A stretch of 64,000 bases of DNA from Anaerolineaceae bacterium (GTDB lineage Bacteria > Chloroflexota > Anaerolineae > Anaerolineales > Anaerolineaceae). Below are positions 36,238 to 45,080 of this stretch, piece after piece (the stretch's first letter is position 1; each line of letters begins with the position of its first letter). The notes beneath the pieces are model-generated. The model worked only from the letters and a program-made list of their open reading frames with translations, was not told the DNA's origin and ran no database searches. Location of the stretch: positions 62,001 to 126,000 of the forward strand of contig PABH01000008.1 in assembly GCA_002702705.1 (NCBI GenBank). Reading direction: 5' to 3'. Made by a program: the position numbers and the translations under genes.

Positions 36238-37395
36238 ATGAAGCGAAACTTTGACGCAATTGTTGTTGGTGCGGGATATATTGGCAGCTCAATTGCGTAT
36301 CATCTTTGTAATTCTGGATTAAACGTTGCCATCATTGATCGCGGCGGTATTGCAGCAGGTGCTTCTTCGGCAAATTATGGCAATATTCAAATTCAGGATA
36401 TGGAATTATCAAAAAGTGCGGAGATGACTTTACTTGGACGTTCTTTTTTTGCAACCCTTGAAGATGAATTGGATTGGAAAATCGGATTAAGAAAAATTGG
36501 CGGTCTATTACCCATCGAAAACGAAAATCAATGGTCAATATTACAAAAACGACAAGTTGAACTATCAAGGGTTGGTATATCTTCTGAATTAATTCCTTCA
36601 AAACATTTAAATGAAATTGAACCATTGATAAACACTCGTTATTTACTCGGTGCTCTATACCATGCTGATGAAGGACAAGTTGACCCATTCCGACTCATCT
36701 GGGGGTATATATTTAGAGCCAAACAAAAAGGTTTAAAGGAATTTTATAACACAGAAGTCACGGATTTTAATGTCCAGAATAATAAAATTTATGGATTGAA
36801 AACAAATAAAGGCGATTTTAGTGCAAAGAATATTATTTTGTGTACGGGCGCTTTTACAAAAAAATTAGGCCAAACCATCGGTAGGAATTGGCCTGTACAT
36901 TATGTGCTCGGTCAAGCAATGGTCACCGAACCGATCGGTTTTTTATTAAGAAACCATTTAGCTTCAGCGTCATTTTTTGAAATGGGAGCCGATGTTAAAC
37001 CAGGAACCCTTCTGACAAATATGGCCATCAGCCAATCAGTACATGGGCATATTCTGATTGGAGAATCGATGTTTGAGGCTGACCATTTCCGTACAACAGT
37101 CCCAGCATCTGCACTACCGTCCATCACGAATTGCTGGTTACGATATTTTCCTTCTTTAGCGAAACTAAGAATATTGCGTAGTTGGTCTGCGCCTGTTGCA
37201 GATGTAAGCGATGGACTTCCAATGTTAGGGCCAGTAACTGGAATTGATGGGCTTTATCTGGCTACCGCATTTCGCTCCACAGTAATTATCACACCGCTGG
37301 TAGGAAAAACAATAGCGCAATTACTTACTACGGGCAGGTCTGATCTTGATATACAACATTTCTTACCGGAAAGGAAGATAAATGAAACGTATTGA
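36238..37395 (+). CDS. HcnC/SoxB-like FAD-dependent subunit of a three-part dehydrogenase
   Basis: The protein has 385 residues of the DAO family. FAD binding is by AIVVGAGYIGSSIAYHL near residue 7; the C-terminal SWSAPVADVSDGLPMLGPV near residue 320 completes the flavin site. The genes for a [2Fe-2S] protein and a pyridine-nucleotide oxidoreductase with a BFD-like cluster follow with overlaps, giving the three-subunit layout of hydrogen cyanide synthase, opine oxidases and D-hydroxyproline dehydrogenase. It would carry out the substrate oxidation of an N-substituted or cyclic amino acid. AAGGA precedes the ATG. Opine- or proline-like substrates are equally possible. Confidence 0.82.
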   Translation: MKRNFDAIVVGAGYIGSSIAYHLCNSGLNVAIIDRGGIAAGASSANYGNIQIQDMELSKSAEMTLLGRSFFATLEDELDWKIGLRKIGGLLPIENENQWSILQKRQVELSRVGISSELIPSKHLNEIEPLINTRYLLGALYHADEGQVDPFRLIWGYIFRAKQKGLKEFYNTEVTDFNVQNNKIYGLKTNKGDFSAKNIILCTGAFTKKLGQTIGRNWPVHYVLGQAMVTEPIGFLLRNHLASASFFEMGADVKPGTLLTNMAISQSVHGHILIGESMFEADHFRTTVPASALPSITNCWLRYFPSLAKLRILRSWSAPVADVSDGLPMLGPVTGIDGLYLATAFRSTVIITPLVGKTIAQLLTTGRSDLDIQHFLPERKINETY

Positions 37396-37690
37396 TAAAA
37401 CAAGTTCATTAATTCCTCAAGTTGAAAGAGGAACCCTAATCAAAATTTTCGTGGATGGAATTGAAATTGAAGCTTATAAAGGTGAAACGGTTGCCACTGC
37501 GCTTTTATCCGCCGGTATCACCACTTTCCGGTTAAGTCATAAACACAAAAAACCTCGCGGCCTTTACTGCGGAATGGGGATTTGTTATGAGTGTCTGGTA
37601 ACCATTAATGGTATTCACGCACAAAGGGCTTGCATTACACCTGTTGAAGAAGGGATGCAGATTGAAACATGCAAGGAGTTGGAATTATGA
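37382..37690 (+). CDS. [2Fe-2S] ferredoxin-like subunit (HcnA/SoxD-like)
   Basis: The protein has 102 residues. The four cluster Cys lie in GLYCGMGICYECLV and QRACITPV, the spacing of the HcnA-like small subunit (C-x4-C-x2-C ... C). It should pass electrons between the DAO subunit and the NAD(P)/FAD subunit. Its start lies inside the end of the upstream gene (14 bases) and its stop overlaps the next start by ATGA, so all three are translated together. Confidence 0.87.
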   Translation: MKRIDKTSSLIPQVERGTLIKIFVDGIEIEAYKGETVATALLSAGITTFRLSHKHKKPRGLYCGMGICYECLVTINGIHAQRACITPVEEGMQIETCKELEL

Positions 37691-39114
37691 TTGAGACTTA
37701 CGAACTTGCAGTGATCGGTGCCGGCCCGGCTGGAATGGAAGCCGCGATTTCAGCTTCTGAAAATGGTGTAAAAACTGTGATTGTGGATAATTACCCGCAA
37801 GTGGGCGGGCAGTATTTTATGCAGCTGCCAAAAACTTTCCAAGCGGATAAAAACACACAAACTGAATTCAAAGGTAAAAAACTTGAATCCCAATTAAATT
37901 CATTACCGGTCACAAAAATTCAGAATACATTAACCTGGGCTGTTTTTAAAGAAGATAATGATCAGAACTGGTTAGTAGGTCTGTATGGGAAAGACACACC
38001 AAAATATATTCGTGCCCAAAATCTAATCTTAGCGAACGGAGCTTATGATACCCCCATCGCATTCCCTGGCTGGACATTACCTGGTGTAATCACCTGTGGC
38101 GCAGCATTAATTCTATTAAAATCACAACGGATTAAACCAGGCACACGCGCTTTGGTAACTGGTACAGGACCATTAATTCTTTCTGTGAACGCCCATTTAA
38201 TTGCCGCCGGAGTTGAGGTTGTTTCAGTTTGTGAATCAAATCAGATCTTACCAAAAGGGTTTCGTTATGCCCCAACAATGTTAAAACATTGGCCTCGAAT
38301 AAAAGAAGGTGCCAATTATCTTCGCACCATTTTTCGTGGAAAAACTCCTTACAAGATGGGATGGTCTATTAAGGAAGCCATCGGTCAGGATCATGTGGAA
38401 AAAGCAGTCATCACCAAAGTAGATAAAAGCGGAAAACCCATTTCAGGAACACAAAAAACTTTTGAAGTAGATCTGGTTGTCACGGGATACAGTTTAACAC
38501 CCAATACCGGCTTGGCACGAATGATTGGTTGTGCGTTAGATTATCAGCCGCAAAAAGGGGGGTGGATACCGGTGCGTGATCACAATATGGAATCTTCACT
38601 TCCGGGGGTATTTATAGTGGGTGATGGTGCGGCCATTGGTGGTGCAGAAAACGCCCAACTTGAAGGGAAAATCGCAGGCACAGCAGTTGCCGTAAAAACT
38701 GGCCATCTAAACGCCAATATCGCAGAAAACTTCATTCAACAAGTTAAACCGAATCTGCGTTCCCAACAACAATTTGGCATTTTGTATGGAGATTTGTTTA
38801 CCCCACAATCAGGACTGATTTCATTAGCCACAGACCAAACAATACTCTGCCGATGCGAAGAAGTAACCTTCGGTGAAATTAAACAGGCTGTCTTAATGGG
38901 TGCCAGAACCATTGGAGAAGTAAAAATGATTACAAGAACGGGTATGGGGAATTGTCAGGGCAGAATGTGTGAACATTCTGTCAATAATGCCGTTGTTGAA
39001 GCACTTTCTTCCGAATTAGTTACCCATCAATCAATCGGGCACTACTCGGTTCGTCCCCCGTTGCATCCAATTCCGGAAAGTTATTTGGCTGAGGCACATA
39101 TTGAGGTCGATTAA
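37687..39114 (+). CDS. HcnB/SoxA-like pyridine-nucleotide-disulfide oxidoreductase subunit with BFD-like cluster domain
   Basis: The protein has 475 residues from the ATG at 37687, which has AAGGAG upstream; an in-frame ATG 18 bases earlier lies before that site. LAVIGAGPAGMEAAIS binds FAD and a second Rossmann segment (TGTGPLILSVNAHLIAAG) the other nucleotide. The C-terminal CRCEEVTFGEI ... GNCQGRMC segment is a BFD-like iron-sulfur domain. It is the alpha subunit of the three-part dehydrogenase and probably the electron exit. A gap of 49 bases separates it from the E1-alpha gene. Confidence 0.85.
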   Translation: MIETYELAVIGAGPAGMEAAISASENGVKTVIVDNYPQVGGQYFMQLPKTFQADKNTQTEFKGKKLESQLNSLPVTKIQNTLTWAVFKEDNDQNWLVGLYGKDTPKYIRAQNLILANGAYDTPIAFPGWTLPGVITCGAALILLKSQRIKPGTRALVTGTGPLILSVNAHLIAAGVEVVSVCESNQILPKGFRYAPTMLKHWPRIKEGANYLRTIFRGKTPYKMGWSIKEAIGQDHVEKAVITKVDKSGKPISGTQKTFEVDLVVTGYSLTPNTGLARMIGCALDYQPQKGGWIPVRDHNMESSLPGVFIVGDGAAIGGAENAQLEGKIAGTAVAVKTGHLNANIAENFIQQVKPNLRSQQQFGILYGDLFTPQSGLISLATDQTILCRCEEVTFGEIKQAVLMGARTIGEVKMITRTGMGNCQGRMCEHSVNNAVVEALSSELVTHQSIGHYSVRPPLHPIPESYLAEAHIEVD

Positions 39115-39163
39115 TAAATCACAACAAAAAGACCAGATTAATCAATTTTGTTAAGGAGTTAAC

Positions 39164-40153
39164 ATGGCTTTATCAAAAGATCATATGTTAAATATATATC
39201 GAGATATGGTTCTGATCCGAAGATTCGAAGAAATCATCGAAAAATACTCAAAGAATGGAACCATTCCGGGGTTTATCCATCTGAGTATTGGTCAAGAAGC
39301 CGCTCAAGCCGGTGTAATTGATGTCTTGAGAGAAACAGATTACAAATTCCCGGATCATCGAGGGCATGGAGCAATCGTTCTTGCCAGTCGTCCAGAGGAT
39401 CGAAAATTAATTATGGCAGAGATTTTTGGTAAAAAAACCGGGATTAACGGTGGCCGTGGCGGTTCCATGCACATCAATGATTTAAAAGTACGAAACATGG
39501 GTTTTAATGGCATTCAAGGTTCCACCGTTGTTACAAGTCTGGGTACTGCCTTTGCTTCGGTTTATAACCAAACTGATGATGTTACCGTTGTTTTCATGGG
39601 TGATGGCACATTAGGTGAAGGTACATGTCATGAAAGTATGAATATGGCAGCAACATGGAAATTACCTCTGATTTATGTTTTGATTAATAACCAATATGCA
39701 ATTTCAACACCTTACACAGAATCCCACCCCCAAAAACAGCTTTCGGATTGGGGGAAAGGGTATAACGTACCCAGCATGACAGTAGATGGTAATGATATTG
39801 AAGCCGTCATTGAAGTTACCCAATCCGCAGTGGATCGAGCAAAAAGAGGAGAGGGCCCTACATTAATTGAATTAATGACCTATCGTTGGCAGGGACATTT
39901 CTCTGGTGATCCCGCGGCATATCGTCCTGAAGGTGAATTGGAAAAATGGAAAGAAAAATGCCCCATCAAATTGGCAAAAGAAAAATTATTGAACCACTTT
40001 GGGGTTCATGAATCTGAAATTACGGAAATTCATAATTGGGTCGAAAAAGAAATTAACAGTTATCTTGAATTCTCATTAGCAAGTCCAAACCCATCACCAC
40101 AAGATTCAATTAAGTATGTCTACACCGATGTTGAAGTGGAGGGAAGATCATGA
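39164..40153 (+). CDS. 2-oxoacid/acetoin dehydrogenase E1 alpha subunit
   Basis: The protein has 329 residues with the thiamine-diphosphate motif GDGTLGEGTCHESMNMA through NNQYAIST (GDG ... NN) near residues 145-185. The RGHGAIVLAS and GGRGGSMHI segments are family-typical. With the E1 beta and E2 genes it forms an acetoin- or branched-chain-type complex; the substrate is not readable. E3 is absent from the window. It is transcribed with the three-part dehydrogenase genes, so a 2-oxo acid or diketone product of the upstream pathway is the likely substrate. AAGGAG lies six bases before the ATG. Confidence 0.88.
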   Translation: MALSKDHMLNIYRDMVLIRRFEEIIEKYSKNGTIPGFIHLSIGQEAAQAGVIDVLRETDYKFPDHRGHGAIVLASRPEDRKLIMAEIFGKKTGINGGRGGSMHINDLKVRNMGFNGIQGSTVVTSLGTAFASVYNQTDDVTVVFMGDGTLGEGTCHESMNMAATWKLPLIYVLINNQYAISTPYTESHPQKQLSDWGKGYNVPSMTVDGNDIEAVIEVTQSAVDRAKRGEGPTLIELMTYRWQGHFSGDPAAYRPEGELEKWKEKCPIKLAKEKLLNHFGVHESEITEIHNWVEKEINSYLEFSLASPNPSPQDSIKYVYTDVEVEGRS

Positions 40154-41127
40154 CCAGAAAAATCAGCTTTTCTAAGGCGATCAATGAAGCATTACATCAA
40201 GAGATGGAACGGGATGAAAAGGTTTTTATTATCGGTGAAGACGTCGCCAAAATGGGCGGAGATTTTGGAATTACGGCTGGCATTTGGAGTAAATGGCCCA
40301 AACGTGCCTTTGATACCGCCCTTTCAGAATCGGCAATTATTGGATTATCTTGTGGGGCAGCTTTATGCGGGTTAAGACCGGTTGCTGAATTGATGTTTGC
40401 AGATTTTATTGCCGTTTGTTATGATCAGATCGTCAACAATGCCGCAAAATTATCTTATATGTATGAAGGCAAGGCAAGCGCTCAAATTGTGGTTAGGGCT
40501 GTCACCGGCGGTGGTATTCGCTGTGCATATCATCATTCCCAATGTATCGAACCCTGGTTGATGAATATTCCCGGACTGGTCGTTCTCGCACCCTCAACAC
40601 CGTATGAAGCGAAAGGCCTGCTGATTTCCGCTATACGCAATAACAACCCGGTTATCTTTCTTGAACATAAAGGTCTTTATAATAAAAAAGGAGAAGTGCC
40701 CGAAGATTTATACGAACTCCCCTTATATAAAGCCAATATTGTCAGAGAAGGCTCAGACATTACTATTGTTGCTGCCATGAGTATGGTTGATTTTGCACAA
40801 AAAGCCGCAGAGGAACTCTCCGGTCAGGGAATCCAATGTGAAATTATTAATCCATTAACACTTTTTCCTCTGGATAAAGAAACGATTATAAATTCAGTAG
40901 CAAAAACAGGCAGATTGGTAATCATCCAAGAAGGCCCAAAATTCATGGGCTACGCCGCTGAAATTGGGTCCATGGTTTATGAAGAGATTTTTGAATATCT
41001 AAAAGCTCCAATGAAACGCATTACATCTTTAGATACACCCGTGCCTTTTGCTCCGGTGATGGAAGATTATGTTATGCCGCAATATGAAGATGTTCTCAAA
41101 GCATGTAATCAACTGATGAGTTTTTAA
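40150..41127 (+). CDS. 2-oxoacid/acetoin dehydrogenase E1 beta subunit
   Basis: The protein has 325 residues. The N-terminal FIIGEDVAKMGGDFGITAG, SESAIIGLSCGAALCGLRPVAEL near residue 57 and the C-terminal transketolase domain (VIIQEGPKFMGYAAEIGS) are typical of E1 beta. The start overlaps the alpha gene stop by ATGA, so the heterotetramer subunits are translated coupled. Specificity (pyruvate, acetoin, branched-chain) cannot be told from these motifs. Confidence 0.88.
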   Translation: MTRKISFSKAINEALHQEMERDEKVFIIGEDVAKMGGDFGITAGIWSKWPKRAFDTALSESAIIGLSCGAALCGLRPVAELMFADFIAVCYDQIVNNAAKLSYMYEGKASAQIVVRAVTGGGIRCAYHHSQCIEPWLMNIPGLVVLAPSTPYEAKGLLISAIRNNNPVIFLEHKGLYNKKGEVPEDLYELPLYKANIVREGSDITIVAAMSMVDFAQKAAEELSGQGIQCEIINPLTLFPLDKETIINSVAKTGRLVIIQEGPKFMGYAAEIGSMVYEEIFEYLKAPMKRITSLDTPVPFAPVMEDYVMPQYEDVLKACNQLMSF

Positions 41128-41143
41128 ATATCTTGGAGGAGTA

Positions 41144-42334
41144 ATGGCACAAACAGTTCTTATGCCTCGGTTTGGGGCAACGATGGAAGAAGGCACAATT
41201 ACTTATTGGGCTGTTTCTGAAGGCGATACTGTCCAAAAGGGTGATCTATTGGGCGAAATTGAAATTGAAAAGCTGTCCAATGAATTATACGCCGATCAAG
41301 ATGGCACGGTGTTAAAACTAATCGCTGAAATAGGTGTCGCTGTACCCTGTGGAGAGCCAATCCTCTTTCTGGGAGAACCTGGAGAAGCCTACGATGGATC
41401 TCCCAAGGAGACTGAAGTTGAAAACAAGGAAACAAAACTACCTGAATCACACCTGAATAATTCTGTGAAACAGGATGGTTTAAGAACGACAGCAATTACA
41501 CCAAAAGCCAAACTGTTAGCAGAAGAATTAGAGGTTGATTACACCAACATAGTTGGAACAGGTCGAATGGGAATGATTACCCGGGATGATATCAGGAACG
41601 CGTTGAATAAACCCATTAGTTCACAATCAAATATCGCGGAAACTCAAAATAAATTGGGCAAGGTGTATAAAAAAATGAATCAAATAGAGGTATCGATTGC
41701 GCGTTCGATGGATAACAGTTTAAAAACAACAGCGCAAACAACGATATCCATTGATTTTGATGCCAGTCATCTTGTTGATCAACATAATCGATTAAAGCGT
41801 GAATATCAAAACACAAATATCAGACCAACTTATACTGTTTTATTCATCAAAATTGTTGCTTTAGCGCTTGTAGAACACCCTGTTTTAAGAACCTCAATTG
41901 AAAACGAGTATCTTGTAACCAGTAACGAAATAAACATTGGTGTTGCAATGGATATCCCCCGCGGATTGGTCGTTCCAAATATAAAAAACGCACACTTAAA
42001 AAGCCTGCCTGAAATTTCTAAGGAATTGAACCGCCTTCAAGAATTAGCCAAACAAAATGCTCTTCAAGCTGAAGATATTTCAAACGGAACATTCACCATC
42101 ACAAACCTCGGTATGTTCGGAATAAAATATTTCACACCCGTATTAAATCCAGGAGAAAGTGGAATTTTAGGTATTGGCACATTACAAGAGATTCCAAGAG
42201 TCCTTAACGGTGGAATTTTTATTACACCAACCATTAATCTCAGCCTTACGCACGACCACCGCGTTGTTAATGGCGCTCCAGCTGCAAGATTTTTACAATC
42301 CATTCAACGGATATCCGATACCATATTGTTTTAA
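41144..42334 (+). CDS. Dihydrolipoamide acyltransferase (E2) with an Asn in the HxxxDG motif
   Basis: The protein has 396 residues. It has an N-terminal lipoyl domain with the modified Lys in EIEIEKLSNEL near residue 43, a peripheral-subunit-binding domain (TPKAKLLAEELEVD ... GRMGMITRDDI, about 120-150) and an acyltransferase domain. The active-site motif near the C-terminus reads HDHRVVNGAPAARF, so the usual Asp of HxxxDG is Asn (codon AAT at 42270-42272). The catalytic His is kept. GGAGG precedes the ATG. It ends the plus-strand operon, 44 bases from a convergent gene. Confidence 0.87.
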   Translation: MAQTVLMPRFGATMEEGTITYWAVSEGDTVQKGDLLGEIEIEKLSNELYADQDGTVLKLIAEIGVAVPCGEPILFLGEPGEAYDGSPKETEVENKETKLPESHLNNSVKQDGLRTTAITPKAKLLAEELEVDYTNIVGTGRMGMITRDDIRNALNKPISSQSNIAETQNKLGKVYKKMNQIEVSIARSMDNSLKTTAQTTISIDFDASHLVDQHNRLKREYQNTNIRPTYTVLFIKIVALALVEHPVLRTSIENEYLVTSNEINIGVAMDIPRGLVVPNIKNAHLKSLPEISKELNRLQELAKQNALQAEDISNGTFTITNLGMFGIKYFTPVLNPGESGILGIGTLQEIPRVLNGGIFITPTINLSLTHDHRVVNGAPAARFLQSIQRISDTILF

Positions 42335-42378
42335 ATTTGGTTTAAGGAGTAGGGATTAGAATTTAATTTTTTTATTAA

Positions 42379-43533
42379 TTAACTTTCACCATACAATCCG
42401 AATTCTTGTAGTGCTTCCCACATTGCCATAATATTTTCCGGTGGAACACTTTGTTGAATATTATGAACGGCTGCACAAACAAATCCCCCATCTTTTTTTA
42501 GGTTCTCGATATTTTTTTGGGTTTCATCCTGCACTTGTTGTGGAGATCCATTATTAAATGTCCCTTGTGGGTTAACTGTCCCACCCCAAAAGACCAAATC
42601 TTGTCCAAATTCTTTTTTTAATTTTTCAGAGTTCATATTTGGTGCATTAATCTGAACGGGATTAAGTATATCAACACCAACTTCAATTAAGTCCGGGATT
42701 AAGTCATATATACAACCGCAGGAGTGTAGAAATAATTTCGCATTCGTATGGGAGTGGATATAATCATACAGTTGTTTATGCCGCGGTTTTACTAACTTCC
42801 GATACAAACGCGGTGAAATCAAGAGTTGTCTTTGTTCACCAAGATCATCCGATTCTACAACCACATCGATCTGGTCGCCGACTTTCTCCAAAACAATTTT
42901 CCAATATGTTAGTTTAATTTCAAGAAGCTTATCAAATAATTTATTAATAAATTCAGGTTCGAGCAGCATATCGGTAAAAAGTCGTTCATAACCCAATAAC
43001 CAGGCTGAAAGTTCAACAATTCCGGCAGACATGCTATTCATCACAACAGCCCGACCAGTTTCAGCGGCTTTTTTCACATCCTCTTCCAAACCCACATATC
43101 GAGCCGCATCATTGGGATCAGGCCATTTAAAATGATCTAAATCAGCAATTCCGGCATTTTTAAGTGGATTATTTACCACATCATAATATAACCCACCCGG
43201 TTTTGGCATTTTTAAACCCATTTGCCATTCATTAATATAAAATGTATCTTCTCCCCTATCTTTGATATCCAACGACCAACTGGATGGATTTTGGGTTAAA
43301 ACAGGTTCCGTATCAATCGTTAACCTGGCTTTCACATCTTCATCCACAAAAACAATTTGTTCATCAAGGCATAAAAAATGATCTTCCGGAAGGGAAGCCA
43401 ATCCTAAAAATTCACGCAAGCGTTTATAAGCATTAACATGAATACCGGAGGTAAATGTACTCCCTAGATCAAAGGGAATTCGATCTGGCTCTTTATGATT
43501 AATTGCAAGATTCAATCTCTCTTTTGAATTCAT
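42379..43533 (-). CDS. URO-D family protein, methoxy-demethylase (MtvB)-like
   Basis: The protein has 384 residues. It has the zinc site of corrinoid methyltransferases in the URO-D family: His270 and Cys272 in FLHSCGCIYD and Cys353 in GGFVCAAVHNIQ. The C-terminal HNIQQSVPPENIMAMWEA pattern is common in URO-D proteins that remove methyl groups from methoxylated or N-methylated substrates. It is the last gene of the minus-strand set; GAGGT precedes the ATG. The corrinoid protein at 11.6 kb is the only carrier in the window. No LacI-type operator is near; the adjacent XRE-cupin gene may control it. Confidence 0.8.
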   Translation of the reverse strand: MNSKERLNLAINHKEPDRIPFDLGSTFTSGIHVNAYKRLREFLGLASLPEDHFLCLDEQIVFVDEDVKARLTIDTEPVLTQNPSSWSLDIKDRGEDTFYINEWQMGLKMPKPGGLYYDVVNNPLKNAGIADLDHFKWPDPNDAARYVGLEEDVKKAAETGRAVVMNSMSAGIVELSAWLLGYERLFTDMLLEPEFINKLFDKLLEIKLTYWKIVLEKVGDQIDVVVESDDLGEQRQLLISPRLYRKLVKPRHKQLYDYIHSHTNAKLFLHSCGCIYDLIPDLIEVGVDILNPVQINAPNMNSEKLKKEFGQDLVFWGGTVNPQGTFNNGSPQQVQDETQKNIENLKKDGGFVCAAVHNIQQSVPPENIMAMWEALQEFGLYGES

Positions 43534-43598
43534 ATAACCTCAAAAACAATCCTGGAAACTAAAGAAACAATTTGAATAACAATAAAAAAACCGTTAAT

Positions 43599-44135
43599 TT
43601 AAAATACGGGTGGCGTGATACAACAAATTATTTCTAATTCTTCATCATTGATAGAACCAAATTCTCGAAGTAGGTCACCATCGTAATAAATCGTATCCCC
43701 TTTTGTCAATTCAAATGTTTCGGTATCGATGATGATCCGCATTTTACCTGAGAGAATATGCATCCATTGTTCCGTCGATCTGGCTAATGGCATTGCGATA
43801 CGTTTGGAAAAAGGGTTAAGTCTGATGATGATTGACATCATCTGGCGCGAAAAATCCGGCGTGAGCAAATCATAACCAATTTTAGAATCCGGGAAAAAGA
43901 CCTTGGATCGTTCATCCGCTTTTACAACCAACCCGCTGGGTGTATTGTTAATGAGATAAAACATGGGAACTTTTAGTGCAGTAGCAATACTCTGTAAAGA
44001 ATTTAATGATGGAGATACCTGGTCATTTTCAATTTGACTCAGAAATCCAGCCGTAAGACCGCAAAGCTCCCCCAATTCCCTCAGGTTTAACCCCAGCTCT
44101 TTTCGTCTTTCATTTACTTTTTTTCCAATATCCAT
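43599..44135 (-). CDS. XRE-family regulator with cupin domain
   Basis: The protein has 178 residues. It has an N-terminal XRE helix-turn-helix (KKVNERRKELGLNLRELGEL, then LTAGFLSQIENDQVSPS) and a C-terminal cupin-2 domain (about 100-178, WMHILSGKMRIIIDTE and KGDTIYYDGDLLREFG). Such regulators sense small molecules and often govern nearby amino acid, polyamine or sugar catabolism. It lies between the URO-D and SDR genes on the same strand. An imperfect 10-base inverted repeat just upstream could be its own operator. AAGGA precedes the ATG. Confidence 0.85.
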   Translation of the reverse strand: MDIGKKVNERRKELGLNLRELGELCGLTAGFLSQIENDQVSPSLNSLQSIATALKVPMFYLINNTPSGLVVKADERSKVFFPDSKIGYDLLTPDFSRQMMSIIIRLNPFSKRIAMPLARSTEQWMHILSGKMRIIIDTETFELTKGDTIYYDGDLLREFGSINDEELEIICCITPPVF

Positions 44136-44149
44136 CGCGAATCCTTAAA

Positions 44150-44194
44150 CCGTTGATGTACAAACTAGTATCTTTTCAGCTTGCACACCAACGG
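44150..44194. repeat. Inverted repeat upstream of the XRE-cupin gene (possible operator)
   Basis: CCGTTGATGT (44150-44159) and ACACCAACGG (44185-44194) are reverse complements at nine of ten positions, 25 bases apart. The right half lies 50-59 bases upstream of the start codon. Another 7-base pair (44222-44228 with 44261-44267) follows further up. Either could bind the regulator; neither has been found elsewhere in the window. Confidence 0.35.
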
Positions 44195-44283
44195 AAATTT
44201 TGACAAGTATTTTGATCGTTCGTTGGGTTATTTTTAATTGAGTATGAATCGCAGTTTATTACCCAACAGACAATTATTTTCCC

Positions 44284-45063
44284 TTACGACATTATTAAAC
44301 CACCATCAACCTCAATGGCCTGGCCCGTCAGGTAGCGGGAATCCTGCGATGCCAAAAACGCTACCACGCCTGCGATTTCCCAGGGTTCTGCTACACGTTT
44401 CATTGGACAATCATTCGCACGCATAGCTAACCATTCTTCACCTGTCATGCCATCCAACGCACCAACTTTTGCTGCAACACCCCGCACCATATCTGTCAGG
44501 GTATTTCCAGGGCAAACTGCATTTGCTGTTGCACCGTAAGGTGCTAATTCCATCGCTACCGAACGTGTCAACCCAATTACGCCGCTTTTCGAAGCCGAAT
44601 ATTCTGCTGATGCAACCCAACTTGTTTTCCCAGCCATAGAGGAAATATTAATCACACTACCCGATTTTTGCGCTATCATAATGGGTGCCACTGCTTGATT
44701 GGTGAGAAAAACGCCAGTTAAATTAATATCAATTGTTCGCTGCCATTGTTTTTCTGGAACGTCTACTAATGGTGTACCAGTATAAATACCTGCAGAACCG
44801 ACCAGCACATCAATCCTGCCCCATTTATCCATTACGGTCTTTACCACTTGATTGATATTGTCTTTATCGGTAACGTCACAATGCAGAGCAATCGCTTCAA
44901 CACCCAATGCACGGCATTCGGAAGCAACGTTTTCATTTAACTCATCGGTAACATCCAAACAGGCGACAAACGCCCCTTCCTCGGCAAAACGTTGGGCACA
45001 CGCCTTTCCAATCCCATTGGCAGCACCAGTAATCAAAACAACTTGCTTTTCAAATCTTTTCAT
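44284..45063 (-). CDS. SDR-family oxidoreductase
   Basis: The protein has 259 residues. Motifs are LITGAANGIGKACAQRF near residue 12, the NAG-like region as GSAGIYTGTP near 88, and the active site NISSMAGKTS with YSASK near 155. The C-terminal TGQAIEVDGG segment is standard. The first Asn of the NNAG motif is Gly, Ser replaces the second, a deviation seen in some SDR subfamilies. It lies 17 bases after the aldolase gene in the same direction and forms part of the second aldolase/FGGY block. AGAGAGGTGA precedes the ATG. Confidence 0.86.
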   Translation of the reverse strand: MKRFEKQVVLITGAANGIGKACAQRFAEEGAFVACLDVTDELNENVASECRALGVEAIALHCDVTDKDNINQVVKTVMDKWGRIDVLVGSAGIYTGTPLVDVPEKQWQRTIDINLTGVFLTNQAVAPIMIAQKSGSVINISSMAGKTSWVASAEYSASKSGVIGLTRSVAMELAPYGATANAVCPGNTLTDMVRGVAAKVGALDGMTGEEWLAMRANDCPMKRVAEPWEIAGVVAFLASQDSRYLTGQAIEVDGGLIMS

Positions 45064-45080
45064 TATCTCACCTCTCTGGC

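Noticed and set aside
43599-44283. Mobile-element end at the inverted repeats upstream of the XRE gene
   Set aside because: No transposase, target duplication or matching second end was found; regulation is the simpler explanation.
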